Positions 54,359 to 63,781 of a DNA stretch of 64,000 nt are shown piece after piece. Made by a program: the position numbers and the translations under genes. Within the stretch, counting starts at the first letter, position 1. Each line of letters starts with the position of its first letter. The DNA is from Microbacterium sp. CBA3102 (lineage in GTDB: Bacteria > Actinomycetota > Actinomycetes > Actinomycetales > Microbacteriaceae): positions 3,534,001-3,598,000 of the forward strand of contig NZ_CP042412.1 in assembly GCF_007954505.1 (NCBI RefSeq), read 5' to 3'. The notes below the pieces were generated by a model, which did no database searches, was not told where the DNA came from, and saw nothing but the letters and a program-made list of their open reading frames with translations.

Positions 54359-55449
54359 GATGCCGATCCTATCGAGGCCAAGGCGTCGAGGAATGCGGTG
54401 GTCTCGGACTCGGTTCCTGCGCTCACTCGGAGGTGCCCGGGGATGCCGACGTCACGCACCAGCACACCACGGTCGTACAACTGCTGCCAGGTCGCGCGAG
54501 GGTCGGCGACTCCTCCGAACAGGACGAAGTTCGACCACGTCTCGTGCGGCGTGTAGCCGAGGGCCTCCAGGGTCGCGGTGATCCTGTCGCGCTGCTCGAC
54601 GATCTCCTCGACCATGCCGAGCATCACATCGGCGTTGCGCAGCGCAGCAACGGCGGCGGCCTGTGTGAGCGCGCTGAGGTGATACGGCAGTCGGACCAGG
54701 CGGAGGGCATCGACGAAAGCAGGATCGGCCGCGAGATAGCCCACCCGCGCGCCCGCGAACGCGAATGCCTTGCTCATGGTGCGGGAGATCGCGAGCCGAG
54801 GCCGCCCTTCGAGGAGCGTGAGCGCGGAGAGCGCGTCGTGCGGAGCGAACTCCTGGTACGCCTCGTCGACGATGACGACGCCGCGCGCAGCGTCGTAGAC
54901 GGCTTCGACGACATCGAGACCGAGAGGCGTCCCGGTCGGATTGTTCGGCGAGCAGAGGATGACCACATCGGGGTCAGCAGCGCGCACCTGCGCGGCCGCA
55001 TCCTCGGGCGTGATCGAGTAGTCGGGCTCCCGGGTGCCGGCAATCCACCGTGCCCCCGTTCCCTGCGCGATGAGCGGATACATCGAGTACGTGGGCGCGA
55101 ACCCGAAGGCGGTGCGCCCGGGCCCTCCGAACGCCTGCAGGATGTGCTGCAGCACCTCGTTGGATCCGTTACCCGCCCAGATCTGGTCGGCGGTGAGCCC
55201 ATGACCGAGGTAATCCGCGAACGCCTCGCGAAGCGTCGTGAACTCCCGGTCCGGATACCGGTTCACATCGCGGATCGCCACCGCGATGTCGTCGAGGATG
55301 TCACTCGCGACCGCCTCCGGGATCGGATGAGTGTTCTCGTTGACATTGAGAGCAACCGGGAGAGGGGCCTGCGGGGCACCGTACGGCTTCAGCCCGCGAA
55401 GGTCGTCACGGAGTGGCAGATCGTGGAGGGAGAGCGTCACCCTTCCCAT
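54355..55449 (-). CDS. hisC: Histidinol-phosphate aminotransferase
   Basis: 364 residues from ATG 55449; an upstream extension has no support. [61 protein letters not shown] and the PLP Lys in [19 protein letters not shown] are visible. First gene of the his cluster present here; hisD, its frequent neighbour, is absent. Confidence 0.95.
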   Translation of the reverse strand: MGRVTLSLHDLPLRDDLRGLKPYGAPQAPLPVALNVNENTHPIPEAVASDILDDIAVAIRDVNRYPDREFTTLREAFADYLGHGLTADQIWAGNGSNEVLQHILQAFGGPGRTAFGFAPTYSMYPLIAQGTGARWIAGTREPDYSITPEDAAAQVRAADPDVVILCSPNNPTGTPLGLDVVEAVYDAARGVVIVDEAYQEFAPHDALSALTLLEGRPRLAISRTMSKAFAFAGARVGYLAADPAFVDALRLVRLPYHLSALTQAAAVAALRNADVMLGMVEEIVEQRDRITATLEALGYTPHETWSNFVLFGGVADPRATWQQLYDRGVLVRDVGIPGHLRVSAGTESETTAFLDALASIGSAS

Positions 55450-55493
55450 GCTAGGCCGCTGGTCGGGCGGATGACGCACATCCCGGTGAGGGC

Positions 55494-55862
55494 TCAGTCC
55501 ACGTACTGCGCCGGGATCGCGAGCTCCTGACCGATCTGGAGCTCGCCACCACGGAGCACGTTCATCCGGCTGATCTCTCCGATGACGACGCGCGGGTCGG
55601 CGTTCGGCGCGATCGAGGTGGCGATCGACCACAGGGTGTCCCCGGGCAGGACCGTCAGCGTCTCGACACTCGCGGCGGGAGCATCGGCACCGGAGGCGAT
55701 GGCGCTGCCACCGCTGAGTGCCGCGAAAGCGATTCCGATGGCCAGCGGCACGGAGGCGAGAGCCAGCAGCACACCGCGACCCCGTGCCGTCAGCCGCAGT
55801 CGCGTGTGGGGGCGTGCGGGTGCCGGGAGGATCGTTGCGGTGCTGACGCTGATGCTGCTCAT
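55494..55862 (-). CDS. LysM-domain membrane protein, probable SOS cell-division suppressor
   Basis: 122 residues: a short cytosolic basic segment, one membrane helix (GVLLALASVPLAIGIAFAAL, about residues 29-50), an Ala/Ser linker and a C-terminal LysM domain (ETLTVLPGDTLWSIATSIAP, ELQIGQELAIP). The architecture and divergence from lexA match B. subtilis YneA and mycobacterial Rv2719c/ChiZ, SOS-induced inhibitors of septation. A TTGACA/TACCTT promoter overlaps an SOS-like box. Role inferred from context. Confidence 0.8.
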   Translation of the reverse strand: MSSISVSTATILPAPARPHTRLRLTARGRGVLLALASVPLAIGIAFAALSGGSAIASGADAPAASVETLTVLPGDTLWSIATSIAPNADPRVVIGEISRMNVLRGGELQIGQELAIPAQYVD

Positions 55863-55966
55863 GTCGTGCTCCTTAGCCTGTCTCGGGGCGATGGGCCCGG
55901 AGGAAGTTGGCGTAGCGTTCGCATTCCCGCCTCGGCCGGGAGCCGTGAATGCGAAGCTACGTTCCG

Positions 55967-56076
55967 AAGGTATCTTCGAGTTCGAACATCTGTCAAGTGT
56001 TCTTCGAAACCGGAAACGCGATTCGCCCGACACGCTCGAACAGATCTTCCAGATCGGACTGTTTCTCGGATACGGT
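55967..56076. promoter_or_regulatory. Divergent SOS-box promoter region (LysM gene / lexA)
   Basis: Two LexA-box-like sites. CGAACATCTGTCAA at 55983-55996 overlaps the reverse-strand -35 TTGACA (55991-55996; -10 TACCTT about 55967-55972) of the LysM gene. CGAACAGATCTTCC at 56037-56050 lies beside the likely lexA promoter (TACGGT at 56071-56076). Against CGAAC-N4-GTTCG the first has a good left arm and the second only two mismatches. Confidence 0.6.
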
Positions 56077-56149
56077 TTCGATGAGAACACCACACCACGG
56101 GCCTCCGACATTCGAAGAGCGACGTCGGATCACGCACTTAAGGAGCACC

Positions 56150-56836
56150 ATGAGCGAGTACTCAGCCCCCGAGTCGGAGGCACCGCGGACCCGCCGTCGC
56201 AAGAGCCTGAGCCCGAAGCAGATGGCGATCCTCGAGGTCATCCAGAATTCGATCGCCCACCACGGGTACCCGCCGAGCATGCGGGAGATCGGTGACGCCG
56301 TCGGCCTCAAGTCGCTCTCGAGCGTGACGCACCAGCTCGGACAGCTCGAGCTCAGCGGCTACCTGCGCCGCGACCCCGGGAAGACGCGCGCGATGGAGGT
56401 CCTGATCGATCTGCCCGGTGCGAGCGGCGAGAACCCGGCCGATGTCGCGACCCCCGTGGGCGATGCCGCGCTCGTACCCCTGGTCGGGCGCATCGCCGCG
56501 GGTGTGCCGATCACGGCGGACCAGCAGGTGGAGGAGATCTTCCCCCTGCCACGCCAGCTGGTCGGCAAGGGCGACCTGTTCATGCTCAAGGTCTCCGGCG
56601 AGTCGATGATCGACGCCGCGATCTGCGATGGCGACTGGGTGGTCGTCCGCTCCCAGAACAATGCGGAGAACGGCGAGATCGTGGCCGCGATGCTCGACGG
56701 GGAGGCCACCGTCAAGGTCCTGCGCCGTCGCGACGGGCACACCTGGCTCCTGCCCCGCAACTCGTCTTTCGAGCCGATCCTCGGTGATGAGGCCGTCGTG
56801 CTCGGCAAGGTCGTGGCCGTGCTCCGAGCGGTCTGA
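56150..56836 (+). CDS. lexA: LexA repressor
   Basis: SOS repressor, 228 residues from ATG 56150 (AAGGAG 6 nt upstream). The winged helix is [40 protein letters not shown]. Ala-Gly cleavage site in GRIAAGVPI, catalytic Ser in [11 protein letters not shown] and Lys in [10 protein letters not shown]. Longer N-terminal extensions run through the promoter and were rejected. Confidence 0.97.
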   Translation: MSEYSAPESEAPRTRRRKSLSPKQMAILEVIQNSIAHHGYPPSMREIGDAVGLKSLSSVTHQLGQLELSGYLRRDPGKTRAMEVLIDLPGASGENPADVATPVGDAALVPLVGRIAAGVPITADQQVEEIFPLPRQLVGKGDLFMLKVSGESMIDAAICDGDWVVVRSQNNAENGEIVAAMLDGEATVKVLRRRDGHTWLLPRNSSFEPILGDEAVVLGKVVAVLRAV

Positions 56837-56848
56837 CGTGCTCCGCTG

Positions 56849-56981
56849 ACCGTCGAGGCCCCCGCTGACCGACGAGGCCCCCTCCCAGATACGTTTCTGA
56901 GAGGGGGCCTCGACGCTGCGCGGGGGTGTCGACGCTGCGCGGGGGTGTCGACCCGCTGCGAGGGTGTCGACCCGGGGTGGG
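56849..56981. repeat. Short direct repeats between lexA and metE
   Basis: GCTGACCG[TA]CGAGGCCCC occurs twice and TCGACGCTGCGCGGGGGTG twice plus a diverged third copy, flanking the terminator. Slippage-prone GC-rich spacer without coding sense. Confidence 0.75.
56873..56912. terminator. Bidirectional terminator between lexA and metE
   Basis: Perfect 12-bp stem CGAGGCCCCCTC/GAGGGGGCCTCG with an inner CAGA/TCTG stem in the loop, between the two convergent genes. Confidence 0.88.
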
Positions 56982-59291
56982 CTACGCCCGGACGCTCACG
57001 TCCTCACGCACCCGGCGCGTCGCCTCGACGATGTTGCGCAGCGAGGCGGTCGTCTCGTCGTAGCCGCGGGTCTTCAGGCCGCAGTCCGGGTTCACCCAGA
57101 GCTGACGTGTCGGGATCTCCTCCACCGCGCGACGCAGCAGCGACTCGACCTCCTCGACCGTGGGCACGCGCGGCGAATGGATGTCGTAGACGCCCGGACC
57201 GATGCCGTGGTCGAACCCGACCTCGGCGATGTCGGCGACGACCTCCATGCGACTGCGCGCCGCCTCGATCGAGGTCACGTCGGCATCGAGCGCCCGGATC
57301 GCATCGATCACGACACCGAACTCGGAGTAACAGAGGTGTGTGTGCACCTGGGTACCCGCAGCGGCACCACCGGTCGCGAGTCGGAACGAGTCGACGGACC
57401 AGCGGAGGTACGCGGGCTGATCCGCCTTCTTCAGCGGCAGGAGTTCACGCAGCGCGGGCTCGTCGACCTGGATGATCGCGATGCCGGCAGCCTCCAGGTC
57501 CGCGATCTCATCGCGCAGCGCCAGGGCGACCTGGTTCGCGGTCTCACCGAGCGGCTGGTCGTCGCGCACGAACGACCAGGCGAGGATCGTCACGGGACCC
57601 GTGAGCATGCCCTTCAGGTGCTTGCTCGTCAACGACTGCGCGTAGGCGGACCATCCCACGGTGATCGGCGCAGGTCGCGAGACGTCGCCCCAGAGGATCG
57701 ACGGGCGTGTGGCCCGGGATCCGTACGACTGGACCCAGCCGTGCTCGGTCACCGCGAAGCCATCGAGGTTCTCGGCGAAGTACTGCACCATGTCGTTGCG
57801 CTCGGGCTCCCCGTGGACCAGCACATCGAGCCCGAGGTCCTCCTGCAGAGAGACGACGCTGGCCACTTCGCGACGCAGGAAGTCGTCGTAGTCCTCGGCG
57901 GGGATCTCGCCACGGGTGAACCGGGCGCGCGCACGCCGGATGTCACCGGTCTGCGGGAAAGAGCCGATCGTCGTCAACGGCAGCACGGGCAGGCCGAGCG
58001 CCTCCTGCGCGGTCTCACGCTCCTCGTACCCGACGCGGGAGAAGTCGGCCGTGCTGAGTGCACGATCGCGGACGGCACCGTCACGAACGCCCGGTGCAGC
58101 GAGACGATCCGCCAGCGCGGCGGACGACGCGTCGAGCTCGGCGGCGATCGACGCGCGGCCGACGCTGAGCCCCCGGGCCAGCACACCGACCTGCTCGACC
58201 TTCTGGTCGGCGAACGCCAACCACGAGACCAGACGCTCGTCGAGCCGGGACTCGTCGGTCACGTCGTGGGGCACATGCAGCAGCGACGTCGACGTCGACG
58301 CGGACACGGCCGCGCCGAGCGCACGGAGGGCCTCGAGCCGGTCGAACGCGTGCGAGAGGTCGCCGCGCCAGATGTTGTGCCCGTCGACCACCCCGCCGAC
58401 GAGGGTCTTGCCCTCGAGCCCTGCAGCCGGGGCGGGCACGCCGCCGCGCACGAGGTCCACAGCGATCGCCTCGATCGGCGCGGCCGCGAGCACCGGGAAG
58501 ACCTCACCGAGGTCGGCGTACGGGGCGGCGACGAGGATGGCGGGGCGTTCCGGCGCGCGTCCGAGCACGTCCAGCGCTCGGGCGGCAGCATCCGACAGCT
58601 GCGCGACGGATGCAGGGAGCGACTCGCTCACGAGCGCCGGCTCGTCGAGCTGCACCCACTCGGCTCCCGCGGCGCGAAGTCGCGCGAGCAGCTCCACGTA
58701 GACCGGGAGCAGGTCATCGAGGCGCGAGAGCGGGTCGAAGCCCTGCGGGGCGTCATCCGAGGCTTTCGCCAGCGCGAGGAGGGTGACGGGGCCCACGATG
58801 ACCGGTCGCGTGACCAGTCCCGCCTCGGCAGCCTCGGAGACCTGCCGGACGAGGCGGTCGCTGGAAAGCGAGAACACCGTCTCCGGGCCGATCTCCGGCA
58901 CCAGGTAGTGATAGTTGGAGTCGAACCACTTGGTCATCTCGAGCGGCGCACGCTCGCCCTCCCCGCGGGCGATCGTGAAGTAGGCGGGGAGTCCCACCGC
59001 GCCATCGGCACCGCGGAGGTCCTCGAAGCGTGTCGGGATGGCCCCGACGGTCACGGCGGCATCGAGCACCTGGTCGTAGTACGAGAAGGACTCGGGGATC
59101 GCGGAGTCCTTGCGTCCAAGCCCCAACTCTGCGAGGCGCTCACGCGTCGATGCGCGCAGCTCACCGGTGGTCCGCTCGAGCTCCTCCTCGTCGATGCGGC
59201 CCGCCCAGAACGCCTCGACGGCCTTCTTGAGCTCACGGCGACGGCCGATCCGGGGATAGCCGAGGATGGTGCCCTCGGGGAATGCGGTCAT
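56982..59291 (-). CDS. metE: Cobalamin-independent methionine synthase
   Basis: Transfers the methyl group from 5-methyl-tetrahydrofolate (polyglutamate) to homocysteine. 769 residues, two barrels. Start GTILGYPRIGRRRELKKAVE. Zinc ligands appear as His-x-Cys in THLCYSEF and Cys in WVNPDCGLKTRGYDE. LPLTTIGSFPQTGDIRRARA begins the C-terminal barrel. 21 nt downstream of metF, same operon. Confidence 0.97.
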   Translation of the reverse strand: MTAFPEGTILGYPRIGRRRELKKAVEAFWAGRIDEEELERTTGELRASTRERLAELGLGRKDSAIPESFSYYDQVLDAAVTVGAIPTRFEDLRGADGAVGLPAYFTIARGEGERAPLEMTKWFDSNYHYLVPEIGPETVFSLSSDRLVRQVSEAAEAGLVTRPVIVGPVTLLALAKASDDAPQGFDPLSRLDDLLPVYVELLARLRAAGAEWVQLDEPALVSESLPASVAQLSDAAARALDVLGRAPERPAILVAAPYADLGEVFPVLAAAPIEAIAVDLVRGGVPAPAAGLEGKTLVGGVVDGHNIWRGDLSHAFDRLEALRALGAAVSASTSTSLLHVPHDVTDESRLDERLVSWLAFADQKVEQVGVLARGLSVGRASIAAELDASSAALADRLAAPGVRDGAVRDRALSTADFSRVGYEERETAQEALGLPVLPLTTIGSFPQTGDIRRARARFTRGEIPAEDYDDFLRREVASVVSLQEDLGLDVLVHGEPERNDMVQYFAENLDGFAVTEHGWVQSYGSRATRPSILWGDVSRPAPITVGWSAYAQSLTSKHLKGMLTGPVTILAWSFVRDDQPLGETANQVALALRDEIADLEAAGIAIIQVDEPALRELLPLKKADQPAYLRWSVDSFRLATGGAAAGTQVHTHLCYSEFGVVIDAIRALDADVTSIEAARSRMEVVADIAEVGFDHGIGPGVYDIHSPRVPTVEEVESLLRRAVEEIPTRQLWVNPDCGLKTRGYDETTASLRNIVEATRRVREDVSVRA

Positions 59292-59312
59292 GATCTTTCC
59301 TTTCGGCGGGGT

Positions 59313-60260
59313 CTAGTGACGCAGGGCCGGGAGGATTCCGGCTTCTGCGAGGACGGTGAGGACGGTCTCGTGTTGGTTGAAGGCGTAGAGGTGCACGCCC
59401 GGCGCTCCCCCGGCGACGACCTCGCGAGCGAGGCGTGCGGCCCACTCGATGCCGATCTCTCGACGCCCCTCCGCGGTCGGCTCGACGTCGAGCGCGATGG
59501 CGAGCTCGCTCGGCAGGTCCTCACCCGTGAGCTCGAGCACGCGTGTGAGCCGCGCCGGTGAGGTGATCGGCATGATGCCTGGCAGGATCGGGATCGTGAC
59601 CCCGGCGCTGCGAGCCCGTTCGACGAACGCCAGGTAGTCGTCAGGGTGGAAGAAGAGCTGCGTGATCGCGAAGGTCGCCCCGGCGGCCTGCTTGGCGAGC
59701 AGCGCCTCCACATCCTGCGTGCGGTGCGTGGCCCGCGGATGGCCCTTCGGGAATGCGGCGACCGCGATGTTCACCTTGCGGCGGGGATCGACCCTCGCGG
59801 CACCGGGGAGTCCGGGGACGGGCGCCTCCTCGTAGGGGGCCCGTTCGGCCTGCACGCGGTCGATCAGCTGCACGAGCTGGGCCGCACTCTCCAGATCGCC
59901 GAGGTCGTCGTCGGTCTGTCCGGTGGGCGGGTCTCCGCGCAGGGCGAGGAAGCTGAGGATGCCGGCATCGAGGAACTCGCGGATCAGCGTCGCGGCGCCC
60001 GCGTAGCTGTTGCCGACGCAGGTCAGGTGCGCGAGTGGCTCGACATCGGTCTGCGTGCGGATGAACCGGAGCACGTCGAGGGAGCGGCCACCGGTCGATC
60101 CGCCCGCCCCGTAGGTGACCGAGAGGAAGTCGGGCCCCGCGGCGGCGAGGCGTCGGACGGTGTCGTGCAGCGCTTCCTCGCTCGACGCCGAACGCGGTGG
60201 GTAGAGCTCGAAGGAGAACGGCACGCGAGGAGTGCCTGAGGTCTCGGTCTCGGAAGACAT
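59313..60260 (-). CDS. metF: Methylenetetrahydrofolate reductase
   Basis: 315 residues from ATG 60260 (GGAGAG 5 nt upstream). PFSFELYPPRSASSEEALHD, FLSVTYGAGGSTGGRSLDV, LRGDPPTGQTD and FAITQLFFHPDDYLAFVERA are family hallmarks. Supplies the methyl donor used by metE. The upstream 190 nt contain no riboswitch I can identify; reverse-strand TAGGTT near 60384 is a weak -10. Confidence 0.95.
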   Translation of the reverse strand: MSSETETSGTPRVPFSFELYPPRSASSEEALHDTVRRLAAAGPDFLSVTYGAGGSTGGRSLDVLRFIRTQTDVEPLAHLTCVGNSYAGAATLIREFLDAGILSFLALRGDPPTGQTDDDLGDLESAAQLVQLIDRVQAERAPYEEAPVPGLPGAARVDPRRKVNIAVAAFPKGHPRATHRTQDVEALLAKQAAGATFAITQLFFHPDDYLAFVERARSAGVTIPILPGIMPITSPARLTRVLELTGEDLPSELAIALDVEPTAEGRREIGIEWAARLAREVVAGGAPGVHLYAFNQHETVLTVLAEAGILPALRH

Positions 60261-60426
60261 CTTCTCTCCTGGGGACAAGTCGGGCCGGGGGCCGCGCACG
60301 ACACAGAGGACGTCGTTCGCGGGCGGGTGCCGGGCTCGGCTGTCGCTCCACGCTCCGGGGCGAACCGGTGCGTTTCCAGAAACCTAGATCACCCTGTCGG
60401 GTCGCCGCTCGTGTGTGACGCCGTGT

Positions 60427-60444
60427 GTCATCGGCCCATAGGCT
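60427..60444 (+). promoter_or_regulatory. Candidate leaderless promoter of S9 peptidase gene (-10 region)
   Basis: TAGGCT at 60439-60444 stands exactly 6 nt before the ATG. GTGACG 18 nt upstream is a plausible -35. It overlaps the repeated TGACACACGGCGTCACACA-like sequence shared with the metF upstream region. Confidence 0.55.
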
Positions 60445-60450
60445 CGAAGC

Positions 60451-62316
60451 ATGTCGTCCCCCTACGGTTCCTGGCCCTCGCCCTTCTCCGCCGCATCCGT
60501 GGCGGTCTCGTCCCCGCGCATCGACGGCGCCCGCTTCGTCGGCTCCGAGATCTGGTGGGGGGAATCCGTCCCGTCCGAGAAGGGGCGCGTGACGGTGCGG
60601 AGTTCGTCCGGGGACGAGATCCTTCCCGCCCCCTGGAGCGCACGTTCGCGGGTGCACGAGTACGGGGGCGGCGCGTGGACAGCCGATCGCCAGGGCACGC
60701 TCTACTTCGTCGATGCGGCCGATCAGCGGGTGCGTCGACTCGTCCCTGGCACCGAGCCTGTCCCCCTCACCCCGCAGGGCGCGGCGCACGGAGGCCTGCG
60801 GGTGCAGGCCGGGCGTCTGCTGGCCGTGCGTGAAGACCTGTCGACGACCCCGCACACCCGATCGATCATCGAGATCCCGGTCGACGGTTCGGCGGCGGAC
60901 GACGCGAGCGCGATCCGGGTGATCCGGGAGAGTGAGGGCTTCGTCGCCCATCCGGCGCTCTCCCCCGACGGCGAGCGGATCGCCTGGGTCGAGTGGGACA
61001 CCGGCCGGATGCCGTGGGAAGAGGCACATGTTCGGCTCGTCGCTCTCCCCGCAGGCGACGTGCACACCGTGCCCTCGCGAGCGGCTCTGCAACCGGAGTG
61101 GCTCGGCGACGCGGAACTGGTGTTCGCCGATGACTCCGCCGGCCGATGGGGGCTGCACCGCGTCGCTCTCGACGGCGACGTCCCGGGCGCCGAGCCGCAG
61201 CCGCTCGCACCGGCGGACGCCGACACGGGCTACGGGCTCTGGGTGCTCGGCAACCGCTGGTACCAGCCGCTGAACGACGGGCGGATCGTGGCCGTGCGGA
61301 CGAACGGCCGTGACCTGGTGGTCGTGATCGATGCGGATGGCGCCGCACGTCCGATCGATGTCCCCGGGGACGGGCATGTGAGCGTGGACGACGCAGAGGG
61401 CACCCGGGTGCTGCTCTCCGGGAACGGCTCACACGTCACACCGGGCCTGTGGGTCGTCGACGTCGACTCCGGAGAGACCGTCACGGTGCGCGGCGGGGAG
61501 CCCGTGGACGCACGGTGGATGCCGCGCGCGGTGCCGATCGAGGTCGATGGTGCGCATGGCGAGGTGCACGCCTTCGCGTATCCTCCCGCGAACCCGGACG
61601 CGAGCGCACCCGACGACGAGCTCCCGCCGTACATCGTGCTCGTGCACGGGGGGCCGACGGCGCACGTCTCCGGCGCCTCCTCGACGGCGATCGCCTACTA
61701 CACGAGCCGGGGCATCGGCGTGCTCGACGTGAACTACGGCGGATCCACGGGCTACGGCCGGGCCTACCGCGAGCGCCTGGACGGGCGATGGGGCGTCGTC
61801 GACGTCGATGACGTGATCTCCGCCGCCCGCGGTCTCGCCGACGCGGGACTCGCCGACCCCGCCCGCATCGCCATCCGCGGAGGGTCGGCCGGAGGCTGGA
61901 CCGTCCTGTCGGCGCTGGTCCGTGGCGGGGCGTTCGCCGCAGGGATCAGCCGCTACGGCGTGGCGGATCTGCGGCTGCTGGCCGCGGAGACCCATGACTT
62001 CGAAGCGACGTACCTCGACGGACTCGTCGGCCCCCTCCCCGAATACGAAGACGTGTACATCGAGCGTTCGCCGCTGACCCACGCCGACCGCATCGACGTT
62101 CCGGTGCTGCTCCTCCAGGGCGGCGAGGACCGCGTGGTCCCGCCGTCGCAGTCGGAGTCGATCCGCGATGCCCTGGCAGCGCGCGGCGTCGATCACGAGT
62201 ACGTGCTGTACCCGAGCGAGGGCCACGGTTTCCGCAGTGCGGAGACGATCGTCGACTCCCTCGAACGCGAACTCGCGTTCCTCGGCCGGGTGTTCGGGTT
62301 CGAACCACGCCGCTGA
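60451..62316 (+). CDS. Prolyl-oligopeptidase family (S9) peptidase
   Basis: 621 residues, no signal peptide. An N-terminal beta-propeller (residues about 20-370; VHEYGGGAW, LSPDGERIAWVEWD) is followed by an alpha/beta-hydrolase domain. The latter has YIVLVHGGPTAHVSG, VLDVNYGGSTGYGRAYRERL, nucleophile Ser in IRGGSAGGWTVLSAL, Asp in LLLQGGEDRVVPPSQ and His in YPSEGHGF. Acylaminoacyl- or dipeptidyl-peptidase type; substrate unknown. No Shine-Dalgarno; leaderless start likely. Convergent with smpB (10-nt gap). Confidence 0.9.
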   Translation: MSSPYGSWPSPFSAASVAVSSPRIDGARFVGSEIWWGESVPSEKGRVTVRSSSGDEILPAPWSARSRVHEYGGGAWTADRQGTLYFVDAADQRVRRLVPGTEPVPLTPQGAAHGGLRVQAGRLLAVREDLSTTPHTRSIIEIPVDGSAADDASAIRVIRESEGFVAHPALSPDGERIAWVEWDTGRMPWEEAHVRLVALPAGDVHTVPSRAALQPEWLGDAELVFADDSAGRWGLHRVALDGDVPGAEPQPLAPADADTGYGLWVLGNRWYQPLNDGRIVAVRTNGRDLVVVIDADGAARPIDVPGDGHVSVDDAEGTRVLLSGNGSHVTPGLWVVDVDSGETVTVRGGEPVDARWMPRAVPIEVDGAHGEVHAFAYPPANPDASAPDDELPPYIVLVHGGPTAHVSGASSTAIAYYTSRGIGVLDVNYGGSTGYGRAYRERLDGRWGVVDVDDVISAARGLADAGLADPARIAIRGGSAGGWTVLSALVRGGAFAAGISRYGVADLRLLAAETHDFEATYLDGLVGPLPEYEDVYIERSPLTHADRIDVPVLLLQGGEDRVVPPSQSESIRDALAARGVDHEYVLYPSEGHGFRSAETIVDSLERELAFLGRVFGFEPRR

Positions 62317-62326
62317 GGGCGGGGCG

Positions 62327-62803
62327 CTACTCCCCCACGCGGTTGCGCAGGCGCATCGCGCGCTCGGCCTCGCGCGTGTCCTGACGCTCTCGCAGGGTCT
62401 GACGCTTGTCGTACTCGCGCTTGCCCTTCGCGAGGGCGATCTCGACCTTCGCGCGGCCGTCCGAGAAGTAGAGCTTCAGCGGGATCAGCGTGTAGCCGCC
62501 CGCCGAAACCGCATGCGCGATCTTCGCGATCTCCTCGCGATGCAGCAGCAGCTTGCGGACGCGCTTGGCCGAGTGATTGGTCCAGTGCCCCTGCGAGTAC
62601 TCCGGGATGTGCACGGAGTCGAGGAAGACCTCGTTCCCCTTGACGAACGCGTAGCCATCGCTGAGGTTGGCGCGTCCCTGACGCAGCGACTTGACCTCGG
62701 TGCCGGTGAGCACCATCCCCGCCTCGTACGACTTCTCGATCGTGTAGTCGTGACGTGCGCGACGATTGGTCGCGACGACCTTCTCTCCGCGTTCCCTGGG
62801 CAT
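62327..62803 (-). CDS. smpB: SsrA-binding protein SmpB
   Basis: 158 residues. NRRARHDYTIEKSYEAGMVLTGTEVKSLRQGRANLSDGYA and the basic C-terminal KREYDKRQTLRERQD match SmpB, the tmRNA partner in ribosome rescue. ftsE-ftsX-smpB is a standard actinobacterial order. ssrA is not in the window. Confidence 0.97.
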   Translation of the reverse strand: MPRERGEKVVATNRRARHDYTIEKSYEAGMVLTGTEVKSLRQGRANLSDGYAFVKGNEVFLDSVHIPEYSQGHWTNHSAKRVRKLLLHREEIAKIAHAVSAGGYTLIPLKLYFSDGRAKVEIALAKGKREYDKRQTLRERQDTREAERAMRLRNRVGE

Positions 62804-62866
62804 GATGCTCTCCTGTTGCCGTGATGAGCTCGATCGATCTTTCCGGCCGAGCAGCCTTTCAGGCTA

Positions 62867-63781
62867 TCAGGTACGGAGCCAGCGGCGGATCGCGAACCCG
62901 GCGGACAGAGCGGCCAGCACCACCCCGATGCCGATCAGCACGGGCACGACGAGAACCACATCCTGCATCGTCACCCAGGTCGTGATGAAGGGGACCCGAC
63001 CTCTCAGGTAGCCCTCGACGCCGAAGTGCATACCGGCGACGACCGCAGCGCTGGCGAGCGCCGAGCCGAGGAACGCCGCGAAGACGCCCTCCAGGACGAA
63101 GGGTGTCTGGATGAATCGGTTCGACGCACCGACCAGACGCATGATGCCGATCTCCTTCCGTCGGGCGTACGCCGACAGCCGGATGGTCGTGCCGATCAAC
63201 AGCGTCGCAGCGATGAGCATCAACACGGCGATGCCGACCGCGATGTAGGTGGCGACGGTCAGTGCCGAGAACAGCGGATCGAGGTATTGCAGCTGATCCG
63301 TCACCTGTTCGACCCCCGCCTGGCCGCTGAAGGCTTCGGCGAGCACCTGTGACTGGCCCGGATCCTTCATCGTGACGAAGAACACCTCGAACGCCTGGTC
63401 CGGCGTGAGAACGCTCGCCTGCTCCGCGCCGAGCTGGTCGACGAGCTTGGCGTAGGTCTCCTCCTTCGTGTCGAAGGTGATGGAGCTGATCAGCGGCGCC
63501 AGGGCCTCGCCCTCGAGCTGGGCGCGGACCGCGGCGACCTGCTCCTCGCTGGCCGCACCGTCGATACAGGTCTCCGACTCGGAGACCTCCGAGCACATGT
63601 ACACGGCGACCTGGGCGCGCTCGGCCCAGTACCCGCGCATGACACCGATCTGCCCCTGCATCAGGATCGCTGCGCCGACGAAGGTCAGCGACACGAAGGT
63701 CACGAGGACGACGGAGATCACCATCGAGATGTTCCGCCGGAGGCCGCCCAGGGCCTCGGCGAGGATGAGTCCGATTCTCAT
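62867..63781 (-). CDS. ftsX: Cell division protein FtsX
   Basis: 304 residues, four membrane helices (about residues 18-40, 170-195, 222-245, 270-292). A large extracellular loop (about 45-165) contains two Cys, MCSEVSESETCIDG. This loop activates peptidoglycan hydrolases. The start shares ATGA with ftsE. YARRKEIGIMRLVGASNRFI is the FtsX/MacB core motif. Confidence 0.95.
   Translation of the reverse strand: MRIGLILAEALGGLRRNISMVISVVLVTFVSLTFVGAAILMQGQIGVMRGYWAERAQVAVYMCSEVSESETCIDGAASEEQVAAVRAQLEGEALAPLISSITFDTKEETYAKLVDQLGAEQASVLTPDQAFEVFFVTMKDPGQSQVLAEAFSGQAGVEQVTDQLQYLDPLFSALTVATYIAVGIAVLMLIAATLLIGTTIRLSAYARRKEIGIMRLVGASNRFIQTPFVLEGVFAAFLGSALASAAVVAGMHFGVEGYLRGRVPFITTWVTMQDVVLVVPVLIGIGVVLAALSAGFAIRRWLRT

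Noticed and set aside
60261..60450. SAM or cobalamin riboswitch before metF-metE
   Set aside because: None of the conserved S-box, SAM-IV or B12-box core sequences is present on the reverse strand; only ordinary GC-rich hairpins.
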